Source: Quercus robur (Eukaryota; Streptophyta; Magnoliopsida; Fagales; Fagaceae). Taken from it: a stretch of DNA of 64,000 nucleotides. Where the stretch lies: positions 29,155,210 to 29,219,209 of the forward strand of contig NC_065544.1 of NCBI RefSeq assembly GCF_932294415.1. Reading direction: 5' to 3'. The notes under the pieces were generated by a model, which was not told where the DNA came from, made no database searches, and saw only the letters and a program-made list of their open reading frames with translations. Numbering within the stretch: position 1 is the stretch's first letter; each line of letters begins with the position of its first letter. The position numbers and the translations under genes were made by a program. Of this stretch, positions 34,968 to 45,231 are shown piece by piece.

Positions 34968-37900
34968 TCAAGGTGGATGTGAGACCAACTTGAGGTTGTC
35001 AACCAAATCACGAGTGCGTCCCTTAGGAAGTGACTTGGTGAAGATATCTACAAGTTGATCTTTGGAGGAGACGGAGAAAAGCTTAAGAGCACCATGGACA
35101 AGATGATAACGGATAAAATGACAATCAATCTCGATGTGTTTAGTCCGTTCATGAAAGACATCATTATGAGCAATATGAATGGCACTCTGGTTGTCACAAT
35201 AAAGGGGAGTAGCAGAGGAGGTGGACACACCCAAATCCTTAAGGAGCCATCGTAGCCAAAGGAGCTCAGATGTGGTATCAGCAAGAGCACGATATTCTGC
35301 TTCAGTACTGGAGCGGGCCACAAAAGTTTGTTTCTTGCTTCGCCAAGAAATCAAAGAAGAACCAAGGAGAAAACAGTAACCTGTAGTAGACCTGCGATTA
35401 GTAGGATCTCCTGCCCAATCAGCATCAGAGAATGCACGGAGTACAAGAGGAGACTGAGCTGAGTAGAAAAGGCCATGAAAGAGGGTGCCCTTCAAGTATC
35501 GAAGAATGCGCAGAACAGCAGCATAGTGAGTTGATCGTGGAGCAGACAGATACTGGCTCACCTGATGAACAGCATAGGAGATGTCTGGACGAGTAACTGT
35601 GAGATAAACTAGGCTGCCAACCAATCGTCTGTAAAGAGAGGGATTAGACAATGGTTTCCCTCCTGAGAGAGTCAGATGCGCATTAAGCTCAACTGGAGTG
35701 TCAACAGTCTTGCTATCAGTGAGTCCAGCTCGAGACAAGAGTTCAGAAGCATACTTAGCTTGAGTAAGATAAAGTCCATCAGTAGAATGAGTGATTTCAA
35801 GACCCAAGAAGTAGCTGAGATGTCCAAGATCTTTCATCTCAAATTGCTGACTGAGAAAATCCTTGAGTTCTTGAATGCCACTGAGGTCATCACCAGTTAT
35901 GATCATATCATCCACATACAGGAGAAGTAAAATAGTGCCTTTGTCAGTGCGAACGAAAAAATAAGGCAGAATCATAATGACTGGCCATGTAACCCAAATG
36001 AGAGATGGTAGAGCTGAATTTGGCAAACCAAGCTCGTAGAGCTTGTTTAAGGCCATAAAGTGCACGTCGAAGGTAACAAACCTTGTTTGAGTCAACAGAG
36101 AGACCAGGAGGAGGTTGCATATAAACTTCTTCATGTAAATCCCCATTAAGGAATGCATTTTTGACATCCATCTGAAAAAGGTCCCATTTACGGGCAGCAG
36201 CAACAGCTAAAAGGGCACGGACAGATGAGATACGAGCAACCGGAGCAAAGGTCTCTTCATAATCAATCCCATATTCCTGTATAAAACCTTTTGCAACAAG
36301 ACGAGCTTTGTAGCGCTCAATGGACCCTTCAGAGCGAGTCTTAATCTTGTAGATCCACTTACAACCAACCACAGATTTCCCGGGAGGGAGTGTCACCAAA
36401 TCCCAAGTATGGTTTTTAGATAATGCATCAAGTTCCTCTTTCATTGCAATCTGCCATAAAGGGTCAGTGGAAGCCTCACGATAGGTGTGAGGCTCATGTA
36501 ATGTAGCAAGAGCAGTGTAACAATGATAGTCAAGTAAATGTGTAGGAATAGATCTTACTCGAGTTGAGTGACAAGGTGGAATGTTGTGTGCAAGATCTTC
36601 AGGCGGAGCAGGAGCAGGGGACCCAAGCTCAGGGTTGGGGTTGGGTAGCTCGTCTTCAACCTGTTCATCTTCCACCTGTTCATTAAAGGGTGAACTAGGA
36701 AAGGGATCAGTGATATCTGGTGGTTGGACAGAGAAGTCTACAAGAGAATCAGGAGCAACTACAGGAGGATCAGGAGCAGCTACAGAAGGAATATATGCCT
36801 CATCTGGAAAAAGATCTAAAACAGAAGAGGAAGATAGGGAGGCACGAAAGTGAGAGAGCTCGACAAAGAGGCGATGTTCCCAAAAGACAACATTGCGAGA
36901 AATATGAAGACGATGAGAGACAGGGTCATAGCACCGATACCCCTTTTGAGTTTCGCCATAGCCAAGAAAACAACAAAGCCTTGACCGAGGCTCAAGTTTG
37001 TTATGCTCATGTGGCTGAAGAAGAACGAAACAAGCAGAACCAAAGGAGCGAAGGTGGTGATAGTCTGGACATGACCCAAAAAGGCGCTCATATGGAGTTT
37101 GATTTTGGATAACCGGACTCGGAATGCGATTAATAGTATGAATAGCATGAAGAGCAGCTTCGCCCCAAAAAGGAGCAGGAACTTTGGCAGAGAGAAGAAG
37201 AGCACGAACAGTGTCAAGAATATGACGAAGTTTCCGTTCGGCTCTACCATTTTGCTGAGAGGTACCTGGACAAGTTAGTTGATGAACAGTGCCATAGGAA
37301 TGCAAAACAGCTTGGAAAGCATATTGAGTATATTCAAGAGCATTATCAGATCGAAAAATTTTGATGCGTTTGGAAAACTGAGTTTCAACCATTTTTACAA
37401 AATTAGAATATACTTGCAATAATTCAGAACGATGTTTCATATTAAAAATCCAGCTATAGCGAGAGTAATCATCAACAAAGACAACAAAATATCGAGACCC
37501 ACCAATACTAGAGACAGAAGAAGGGCCCCAAACATCAGAATGAATAAGGTCAAAGATATCAGTGGATATTGATTCACTAGTATTGAAAGGCAAAGCTGGT
37601 TGTTTTCCTAATTGGCACGAAACACAATCAAAATTTTTTGTAGACACTGAACCTAACAAACCTCTAGAAGCTAATTGTTGTACTCGAGAGGAAGATGCAT
37701 GACCAAGGCGAGCATGCCAAAGTGCAAGGGAAGGAATTGAAGAAGCTGTAGCAGCTGCAGCAACAGAAACTGGAGCAACAAGTGGAAGACGAAGGTTGTC
37801 CACGGGAAACATACGCCCAACTCTGAGACCAGTCCCAAGCTCCTGTCCCGTCCTCGGATCCTGCACAATACACCCAGAATAATTAAAGATAATGCGATAA

Positions 37901-38470
37901 CCCAACTCAGCTAATTGTCCAACAGAAAATAAATTATAAGAAAGGTCAGGAACATTAAAGACTCCAGGAACCGAGAGATTGGAGGTCGCAACAGAACCTA
38001 TACTATGACCAGACATTGTGGAACCATTTGCTGTGCGAATATTAAGAGGGTGCGGTGCAGGTTTAAGGTCAGAAAATAAGGACGAGTGAGGTGTCATGTG
38101 ATTGCAACAAGCAGAATCCATAAGCCAAGAGGTAGGAGACATACCAGATAAAGCTGAGAGAGAAGAGGAATAAGATGCATTACCAACCATACGAATGACA
38201 TTGGCGATGATATTTATAAGGTCATCTCTGGAAATGGTGAAAGTGGATCCAGAAGACTGAGACTTTGCAGAGACGGGAGCCATAGGTTGGATACTCTCAG
38301 TGTTAGCAACAGTAGCAGCAGAAATGGAAACAGCTAATCTGTTGCGTTGATAGCAAGTCTCAATATTATGGCCAAAACGTTTGCAAAAATTGCAAAAATG
38401 TTTGTTGGATTGTCGGCGACGATTGTTGCAAAAGGAAGAAGACTTGTCCTTATTCTTCATTTTGAAGCAA
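34968..38470 (-). pseudogene. Copia polyprotein (zinc knuckle, protease, integrase, RT, RNase H) with one frameshift
   Basis: Translation probably starts at MKNKDKSSS (about 38463). A CCHC knuckle CNFCKRFGHNIETC comes first, then the protease with WLMDSACCNH (usually DSGA). The integrase has an HHCC finger (HARLGH ... CVSC), the catalytic aspartates in HSDVWGP and RSDNALEY, and the glutamate in NGRAERK. Reverse transcriptase follows with KARLVAKGF, QMDVKNAFLNG and, after a frameshift near 35950 in a run of T, YVDDMIITG. RNase H ends it with SDADWAGD, STEAEYRAL and DNQSAI. The order protease-integrase-RT-RNase H is diagnostic for Copia. All catalytic residues listed are present. The capsid part of gag is absent: the 700 bp before the knuckle have no such frame. 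Only the frameshift stops a full pol. Confidence 0.93.
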
Positions 38471-39175
38471 AATATGCAAAAATAGACTGCAAAAATGAAA
38501 TCTACGCGAAAAACTGGGTAAGGAGCACCTGTACTGTAAAAAGTCAACTCTGCAGAAAGTCAACGGTCAACGGTCAAGTCAACGGTCAACGGTCAACTCC
38601 AGTGATGACGTCAGCTAGGGCTGACGTAGATGATGACGTGGCCGAGATGACGTCAGCGATGACGTCAGCAGATGACCCAGCGGCGCGTGAGGCGCGTGAG
38701 CGCGTGGTCCAATCTTCGCCAAAACTTCTGTCGGCGCGTGAGGGCGCGTGGCACGCCTGATGATGCTGATTCTTCGCCGATGATGTAGATCGGAGCAAGA
38801 CGAATCCGATGACTGCGGCGGTGAGATGATCAGAGCAACACAGATGGCGCGTGGAAAAGCGGCCGAATCTTTGACCGGCGCGTAGCGGCGCGTGAGAGGT
38901 CAGATGATGATGATTCCGGCGGCTATGTGTAGATCGGTTGAAAATCTATACGTTGATATTTCTTATGTCTTAATCGGAGGTCTGATGTGGAAGACCTGAC
39001 GGAGGCAGTGATCTTGGTGGCGGTGATCGAGCTTCTGACGGTGAAGATTCAACCTTGGCACCTCTGAGGGCACAAAAGAAAAGGTTTACTGACCGAAGAA
39101 GTCGAGGCAGCAGAAAACACCAACAAAGATAGGACTGCAAGACACAAGAAGGTTAGAGCAATGGCTCTGATACCA
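38471..39175 (-). other. Long GC-rich leader of the Copia element, no gag
   Basis: The region between the 5' LTR and the polyprotein is much richer in G+C than its surroundings. It is built of repeats of CACGCGCC/GGCGCGTG, TGACGTCA-like TGACGTCAGC and GTTGACCGTTGAC motifs. No capsid-like frame was found on either strand. It may be foreign DNA that replaced gag. Confidence 0.7.
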
Positions 39176-39346
39176 TGTTAGAAATACTGAATGATTGTAT
39201 TGTATTTCTTGAATGAAAGAATATACATCACTGCCTTTATATAGGAGGCATATGTGTGCAGTACAAGTAGAGTGTAGTACAAGTATAAGTGTGCTATACA
39301 AGTAACCTAATTGGGCCTAAAGCCCATAACATAATACATGTTAACA
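39176..39346 (-). repeat. 5' LTR of the Copia element
   Basis: This 171-bp LTR is nearly identical to the other one, with differences at an ATT/ACT and in an ACAAATACA/ACAAGTATA stretch. Confidence 0.93.
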
Positions 39347-39936
39347 TGCCATAACACCAACTGTACCCTCCCCAAGCCCATTTTTACCTACATCTAACTC
39401 AAGCTTCAAACAATAACTTGTCCACATCAATATAAACATCTACTGTTTTCTGTCAGTTTGAGATGTGATGCTCCTAAAGCAGTGTTTCTTCAAGATATGA
39501 AACCTTACTTTGAGTGTCCTGTTATTGGTTTCATTATAAATTTATATTATTACCCTCTCTCTCTTTTTTCATGTGTTACATCTAAAATTTTTTGAATGTG
39601 AACATACAATAAAACCAGTCCTAAAATAATAAGGATAATTTTCAAGAGTGAGGAAAGAGAGAGAGAGAGAGTACCTAAATGTGGTATCTTCATATCAAGA
39701 TCACATACAATACGATCCTCTTGGTATTCCCTATGTCCCTGAAATGTGGCAAACTGGTAGTTCACAGTATTATTTTGAAGAGATCTAGTGGAGAGATCCC
39801 ACTCAGAGCGTTCAGAAAGGCCACCTTCGTCATTTGCCATCACACGTGACAGGGATACTCCATATGAAGATGGAATCAAGATAACAAAAATTGCTAAATA
39901 GATTAATGAAATTTTAAAGCCTTCCATTATGAATTG

Positions 39937-41044
39937 TGTAAGGTTGAATTTATTCAACCATCTAATTGGCTTTATTCCGTGCCAAATTTGCTTGTAATTC
40001 AGCATTTGGTAACCCTGTATTTAGGTGGGTTTGTTGTAAGGGTAGTGAGTGAGATAGAGTGAAGATTGCTCAAGAGTGTGCAAGAAAACAGAGACTCGCG
40101 GCTGGGACTCGCGGGTGACTCGCGGCTGCAAGCCGCCAGAAGCAGCACACGTGCCAAGCATGCTGGAAGATGAACAGTCATGCTAGCTGGAGCACTACAG
40201 GACAAAACAGGACAACTGGCCATACGGTTAACTCGCGATTGGATCTCGCGACTTAGTCAAGCCGCGAGGTCAAGCCGCGAGCCACCCTTGTTTTGTAAAA
40301 CCTGACGTTTCACATTCCTCTCCCACTCCAGTATAAATACCCCTTTTACCCACGATTGAAAGAGAGCTTCCAGAGAGAATTTTGAGAGAGAAACCCTAAA
40401 GAAAAACCAGATTGCTTCACACACAATCTCTACCTTAGAGTCTCTTCAAATTCCTCAACTCTCTTCCTCTCCATTGTCAAATCTTTGAGAGGCATTATAC
40501 CAAACCTGGTTCTCACCATCATCATCACTGTGAGACAGTTGTTTGGATTTCTGGGAAGCAGTTAGGAAGGAGCCAATCTTCATTGGTTGATGCTACGGTC
40601 TAGTAGCGGAATCCGGGAAGTTAGAAAAGAAAAAGGTTCGGCGCAACCTCGTTGGAGCAAGAAGCTTGGAGGGCTTAGATGCACTGGGTAGATTAGGCTT
40701 GGAGGGTCTATTGCTATCCTTGTATCCCAACTGTATTTTCTAGTGGATTGCTTACCGCTTGGAGGGCGGCGGAGAGGTTTTTCGCCGAGGACTTCGGTTT
40801 CCTCTTCGATAACACATCGCGTGTTGTCTTTGTGTTTGCATCTTCCTTCCTCTCTATCTTTGCCTTTATATTATCTGCTGTGGTTTTATTTTGTTAAGGC
40901 TTAGATAGTTTTTAACCAATTTCGTATTATAGCATGTGTTAAGTTTCCGCACACTAGTTGTTTGACATATTGCTTGTATTGGTTAAGTTATTTGTTGGGG
41001 GTCTAAACGTTCAAAGGTGTTTTGTACACATTTTTGAACTTTCA
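39937..41044 (+). repeat. G2 5' LTR
   Basis: It begins TGTAAGGTTGAATTTATTC and ends TTTTTGAACTTTCA. A TATA box AGTATAAATACCCC lies near 40329. The 250 bp before it contain many TCGCGA, CCGCGAG and CTCGCGG motifs. Compared with the 3' LTR it has about 14 extra bases (near 40095, GCGGCTGGGACTC) and few substitutions. Confidence 0.93.
40329..40342 (+). promoter_or_regulatory. TATA box of the G2 5' LTR
   Basis: CCAGTATAAATACC is conserved in all LTRs of the family (10097, 23379, 30360, 40329, 47614). It should place the transcript start about 30 bp on, in CACGATTGAAAGAGAGC. Confidence 0.7.
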
Positions 41045-41062
41045 ATTGGTATCAGAGCGGGT
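41045..41062 (+). other. Primer binding site of G2
   Basis: ATTGGTATCAGAGCGGG follows the 5' LTR directly; TGGTATCAGAGC is the Copia-type site complementary to initiator tRNA-Met. Confidence 0.9.
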
Positions 41063-41113
41063 ACACTGCTATTGGTTTCATTACCATTGTGTGATCCTTG
41101 ACTCCCTTTTGAG

Positions 41114-43083
41114 ATGGATAGGTCTCAATCCCTAAATGCACCTCCATATTTTGATGGTAGTAATTATGCTTTTTGGAAGGTTCGCATGAGAGCTTTTCTG
41201 TGTTCTATTGATGAATCCGTTTGGGATGCTGTTGAGATTGGTTGGACCAAACCTGAGGCAGCCAAATCCACATGGGATAAGGCAGCACTTGCTGCATCTA
41301 ATGCTAACAGTAAAGCACTCAATGCTATTTTCTGTGGTGTGTCTCCAGATGAATTTCACAGGATTTCTCACATTACCATTGCCAAAGAAGCATGGGAGAT
41401 TCTGGAAACCACTTATGAAGGCACAAAGAAAGTGAAAGACACCAAGTTACAAATGCTGACCACTCGGTTTGAGGAGCTCAAAATGAGTGAGGATGAGTCT
41501 TTTGACTCTTTCTATGGGAAGCTAAATGAGGTGGTTGTCAGTAAGTTCAACTTGGGGGAGAAAACGGAGGACTCAAAGATTGTAAGGAAGATCCTTCGAT
41601 CATTGCCGGAAAGTTTTCGTGCTAAAGTGACAGCAATTGAAGAGAGCGAGGATCTTGATGACATCAAAGTACAGGAGCTGGTTGGTTCTCTACAGACTTA
41701 TGAGATGTCGTTGCCCAATCAACGGAAGAGTAAATCCCTTGCTCTAAAGACCATTAATGAGAAGGTGGAAGATCAAGACTCATCGGGAGAAGATGTGGTT
41801 GACAAAGATGTAGCCTACCTTGTCAAAAATTTCAGAAAGTTCTTGAAATTAAAAAATAATGGCAAATTTGATGATAAAAGAAAATTCCAAAGTTCTGGAA
41901 GGGAGAAGAGGGATTTCAAAAAGAAAGATGGAAAAGAATCCCAACCCACACAAGGTATCACTTGTTTCGAATGTAACGGGCATGGACACTTTAAGAAGGA
42001 ATGTCCGAATTATTTGAAATCGAAAGGTAAAGTGTATGCCACGACCTTGAGTGACTCGGATTCGTCTGACTCAGAATCTGAAGAGAGCTGTGATGGAGAG
42101 GGGAACTATTCAGCTTTTATGACTATTGCTTATGTTGAGTCTTCGGATGAGTTGAATTTGCTTGTACAAGACCTTGGAGAACATAGTGATGATGAATCTC
42201 TAGGAATTGTTGAAGAATCAGATGCTGAAGAAGATGAGAGCACAGCAAATCTTCAAGAGAATTATAACTCACTCTTGGAGAAGTCGGGTGAGTACACAAG
42301 GGTGGCCAAGGCTGCTGTGAGGAAAATGAAGAAGGCTGAGGAGGACTACAAAAGTCTCCTAATTTGATACAGGGAGGCCAAATGTGAGATAGAAACACTG
42401 AATGGTGAGTTGTCCGAAGCTTACACAAAAGTGAGATTTCTTGAGAATGAGGTTGTGCAAGCGAATGCTAAAATAGAGAGGGTCACCACCAAGAAGCTAG
42501 ATGATGTTATATCATCTCAAAAGAGCTTTTCAGACAAATCCGGATTGGGATATAGCGGAGGAAGTAGTTCATCTGGAAATGTCATTAAAGAAGTGAAGTT
42601 TGTAAAGGCCAAAGATCCAGTTGTAGCTGACCTTACTGGTGAGAAGCTCGAGGTGGAGGAGAAGAAGAATGTGGTGAACCAACGGATGCTGAATCCCCGT
42701 AATCAGTCTGTGAGCAGGTCTGAATCTCGTGCCAAGTCACGTCCACGACCACAAAGAGGTCCTAGAGGAACTTATGTGTGCCATTACTGCGGACTTCAAG
42801 GGCATACTCGACCAAATTGCCAAAAGCTGAGAGCAGAGAACAGTGCAACTCCTCAAAGGTCAGGAGGACCCAGAAATGATAGGAGAATTTGGGCAGGTGA
42901 TCAATCTAGAGATCAAAATGGAGATCTCGGAATGATGAACGTGATGAAGATGATTGGTGCATTCACCAACTGCTTGGAAAGCTTCTCACGAAGGTTTGAA
43001 AGCCCTAACTCCCGTACCCAATCCTATAAGGAAATCACCCCAAACGCAAGTGACGTGTAGGTGAAAAAGGGTACTCATGCATA
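41114..43083 (+). pseudogene. G2 gag, stand-alone, broken only by isolated stop codons
   Basis: From MDRSQSLNAPPYFDG the frame is open for 417 codons. A TGA at 42365 replaces an arginine codon, and the frame is then open again to 43060, where a TAG precedes the family's usual end VKKGTHA. Domains: capsid (FWKVRMRAFLCSIDE, AWEILETTYEGTKKVK, SFDSFYGKLNEVV) over residues 15-190, first knuckle CFECNGHGHFKKEC near 295, acidic and serine-rich segment, a coiled-coil-like EEDYKSLLI region, basic segment, second knuckle CHYCGLQGHTRPNC near 555. Gag packages element RNA in particles. Full length would be about 655 residues, long for a Copia gag. It stops by itself, without a pol fusion. Suppression of the stops is possible but not shown. 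Confidence 0.88.
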
Positions 43084-44124
43084 AGCATTACAACATGTCC
43101 ATGCATTAATACTTCCTATGCTTTGCGACAATGTGTGTTTGGTTTGCTTGCTGTTTTTGATGTTGGTTGTTTGCTTGTCTACTTGTGAATATTTTTTAAT
43201 TTTGTTTTATCAATCTTTTTGTTTCTTGTGTCAAAAATCCAAAAATCACATAAAAAATAGAAAATCAAAAAGCTTGATTGACTTTGTTGAGTTTTGTCTC
43301 AAAACTTGTTTTGCCTTGTACCTTTGTGCTAATGGCTTTGTGCATTTTCGAGCATTGCTTGTTTTCATGCGCTTATATCACTATGGGAAAAATCTTGAAA
43401 TCTATGTGATTGTTGTAAATAGATCTTCAAACTTGTCATGAATGATTAGTGAATGGTTATGTTGATCTTGAGACATGCATAGACTTGTGTCTATATATCT
43501 TCCCACTTTTTATTTTTGTTTTGCTAAAAAGAGCTCTCCAAATGTAAATCTCCAAATGAAAAGAGATCTTGAGCTGCAAAAGCCTGTCGCACATTCTAGT
43601 ATTTGACTAGGAAAAAGGGTAAGCGACTTTATATTAAAGTGAAATGTTTTTTTCAAAAAGCCAAAGGCTTGTTCATTAAGATGAAATGTCAAATATCACT
43701 CTCACAATGAGAGGTGATTGCCTCAAGAGATCAAACAGATCAAATGTTATGATTGAAAGTGGAGTCAAATGATAAGCTCCAAGTTATGTTATCAAGTTGT
43801 GTGGGAGGTCATATATACATATTTCTATAATTGAGATGGGTCACATGATCTAGTGCTAATTGTGTATGCCTTGGTTGAATCGATCATTGAAGTTTCACAT
43901 TAGACGAAGGACTATCTCATTGTTGATATCCACACACAACACACAAGTTTATGTTCAATAAATGCCATATTCATTTGTGTGATTGTACTTGATGAAATGT
44001 GTTTTCACATGCTCAATCTTTGTTAATTCAAGCACAAAAAGATTTTTGAGTGTTTTAGGTGGTTTTGGAAAGTATTTTATTTGAAAAATCTGAAAATTTC
44101 TAAAATCCTGTCTTGCCCTGTTTT
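43084..44124 (+). other. G2 non-coding spacer between gag and ORF2 unit
   Basis: This AT-rich, non-coding sequence is conserved in layout with G1 26120-27124. Shared blocks include ATGTCCATGCATTAATACTTCC-like sequence, GTAAATAGATCTTCAAACTT, CTTGAGACATGCATAGACTT, AGTATTTGACTA and GTTGATATCCACACAC. Preservation of a non-coding spacer in both copies suggests it may carry packaging or RNA signals. In an autonomous Copia element pol would be here. Confidence 0.7.
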
Positions 44125-44375
44125 GGCGGCTTAGTCGCGGGTATGTCAAGTCGCGAGCCCCAGTCGCATCTTCGCTGGTCATTTTTGGCGACTTGTTCGC
44201 GAGTGGAAGGTCCAGTCGCGAGGTTCACTCAGAGATTTTCGCGGCTCAGCTCGCGACTCACTCGCGGGTAGACCTTCCAGTTGCGAAAAACACTTAGAGA
44301 AATTTTTCAAATTTTTGTTCTTGAGTGCTTTGGCGGCTTGAGCTGGCGACTGTGTGGCGACTTAATCAAGTCGGG
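44125..44375 (+). promoter_or_regulatory. CGCG-motif block, candidate internal promoter of ORF2
   Basis: At least eight TCGCGA/TCGCGG/GTCGCG motifs with GGCGACTTG and AGTCGCGAG occur in 250 bp, about 170-420 bp before the predicted intron. The same motif types fill the LTR upstream of its TATA box. I see no strong TATA box just downstream, so promoter function is inference. Confidence 0.45.
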
Positions 44376-44547
44376 AAAAACGCGTGTTTTGCAAAAACAG
44401 GAGCAGTTTTTAAACCTCTTTTCAGTTTTCCCTCGAACTTTTGTAACTGTTCATCTTCTCTCTAAACTATCTTCCTTCCAAACACTTCGTGAATCCATTT
44501 TCAAACCTCATTGGTGCTTCATTTCTTACCCAAATCATCAAGAAAAG

Positions 44548-45231
44548 GTATGGGTTTTGCTTTCTCAATCTCATTTTCTTTTTCCTGCATATTTTTGTTA
44601 CCGTTTGGACTGTTAGTTTGTTCGAAATACTTCTCTCTTTGTGTAATGGGTATGGAGTGTCTTCTCTCCTGTTTTCATGCTGAGCGGTTACAATGGGTTT
44701 TTCATTGTTCTGATTTTTGCCTATTATTGAGTCTGAAAATCTTTTCTTAAATGGGTTTGGTGTCTATTTGACTTACTCATTTCACTTGCTTAAGTATTGA
44801 TGTTGGTGTTCGGTATTGGTTACTGAGTTTTTATGATAACATAATGTATGTCTCTCAACCATGTGCTCTAGTGTGGATGATTGGTTTCTTCATGTTGAAA
44901 TATTTTCCCCTTGTTCATATCTCTGGTGGAGTGATTTATGTTATCTGCTCTAAATGTTTGAATGCTGTATCTGTTTGCATATCATGGTTATGATAACCTG
45001 TCTCATTGACAGTTTTGTCAGTTGCGTTGTCTATCTATGTCTTGGTGCACTATCACCATTTTGCTGCACCTGTTATTTTGTGCTTCTTTGTATTGTTGGA
45101 AGTTTGGTTGGGTCTGTACTATCTTCAGTTTGTGTTTATATATTGAAATTTTGTTTAAACTGAATCTTGTTGACAATTATCTTGTGTGGTATTGTTGTTT
45201 GGTTCTTTGCTGTGGGCCTGTTCTCTTGCAG
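44548..45231 (+). other. Predicted intron in the ORF2 leader of G2
   Basis: The donor is AGAAAAG|GTATGG and the acceptor TTCTCTTGCAG, immediately before the ORF2 ATG. Length is about 684 bp, T-rich. G1 keeps both sites with a different length, which suggests the splice signals are under constraint. Confidence 0.6.

Larger units (their letters stand above)
34784..39346 (-). mobile_element. Copia LTR retrotransposon, complete ends, 4563 bp, gag capsid region missing
   Basis: Two 171-bp LTRs (34784-34954 and 39176-39346) start TGTTAGAAATA and end ATACATGTTAACA. They differ at three positions by my reading, so insertion is fairly recent. The perfect 5-bp duplication is TGCCA (34779-34783 and 39347-39351). 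The primer site TGGTATCAGAGCC (minus strand, 39163-39175) adjoins the 5' LTR, and a polypurine tract TTGAGGGGGGC (minus strand) adjoins the 3' LTR. The TATA box is CTATATAAAGG on the minus strand near 39240. It landed in exon 2 of the captured PP2C copy. Confidence 0.95.
32848..39927 (-). pseudogene. PP2C-family protein phosphatase gene fragments, split by insertions
   Basis: Exon-like pieces lie in gene order on the minus strand. Exon 1 (39927-39675) has ATG, a hydrophobic signal or anchor (ISLIYLAIFVIL) and the PP2C motif GHREYQEDR, then a GT donor. Exon 2 (39387-39347, continuing at 34783-34746 across the Copia element) has MAVFDGH, the metal-binding aspartate motif. A decayed piece (34115-33848) has ILIANVGDSKALLC. 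Another (33560-33385) has IEAAGGIVA and AIGDV, with two in-frame TGA stops where arginine is expected. The last exon (33145-32848) has EPEVTGWQ, LVVSSDGIFE and KGSVDNLSVIVV, and ends in a stop. Together they cover a whole PP2C, which dephosphorylates serine/threonine with two metal ions. Stops and insertions rule out function. It lies inside the CACTA-like element, so it is probably a captured copy. Confidence 0.8.

Noticed and set aside
36581-37112. Plus-strand frames rich in serine, glycine and glutamine
   Set aside because: They are the antisense shadow of the Copia polyprotein on the minus strand.
44954-45231. Extending ORF2 of G2 upstream in frame by about 70 codons
   Set aside because: The upstream part is T-rich and not conserved in G1, and a splice acceptor lies directly before the ATG at 45232, so it is better read as intron.
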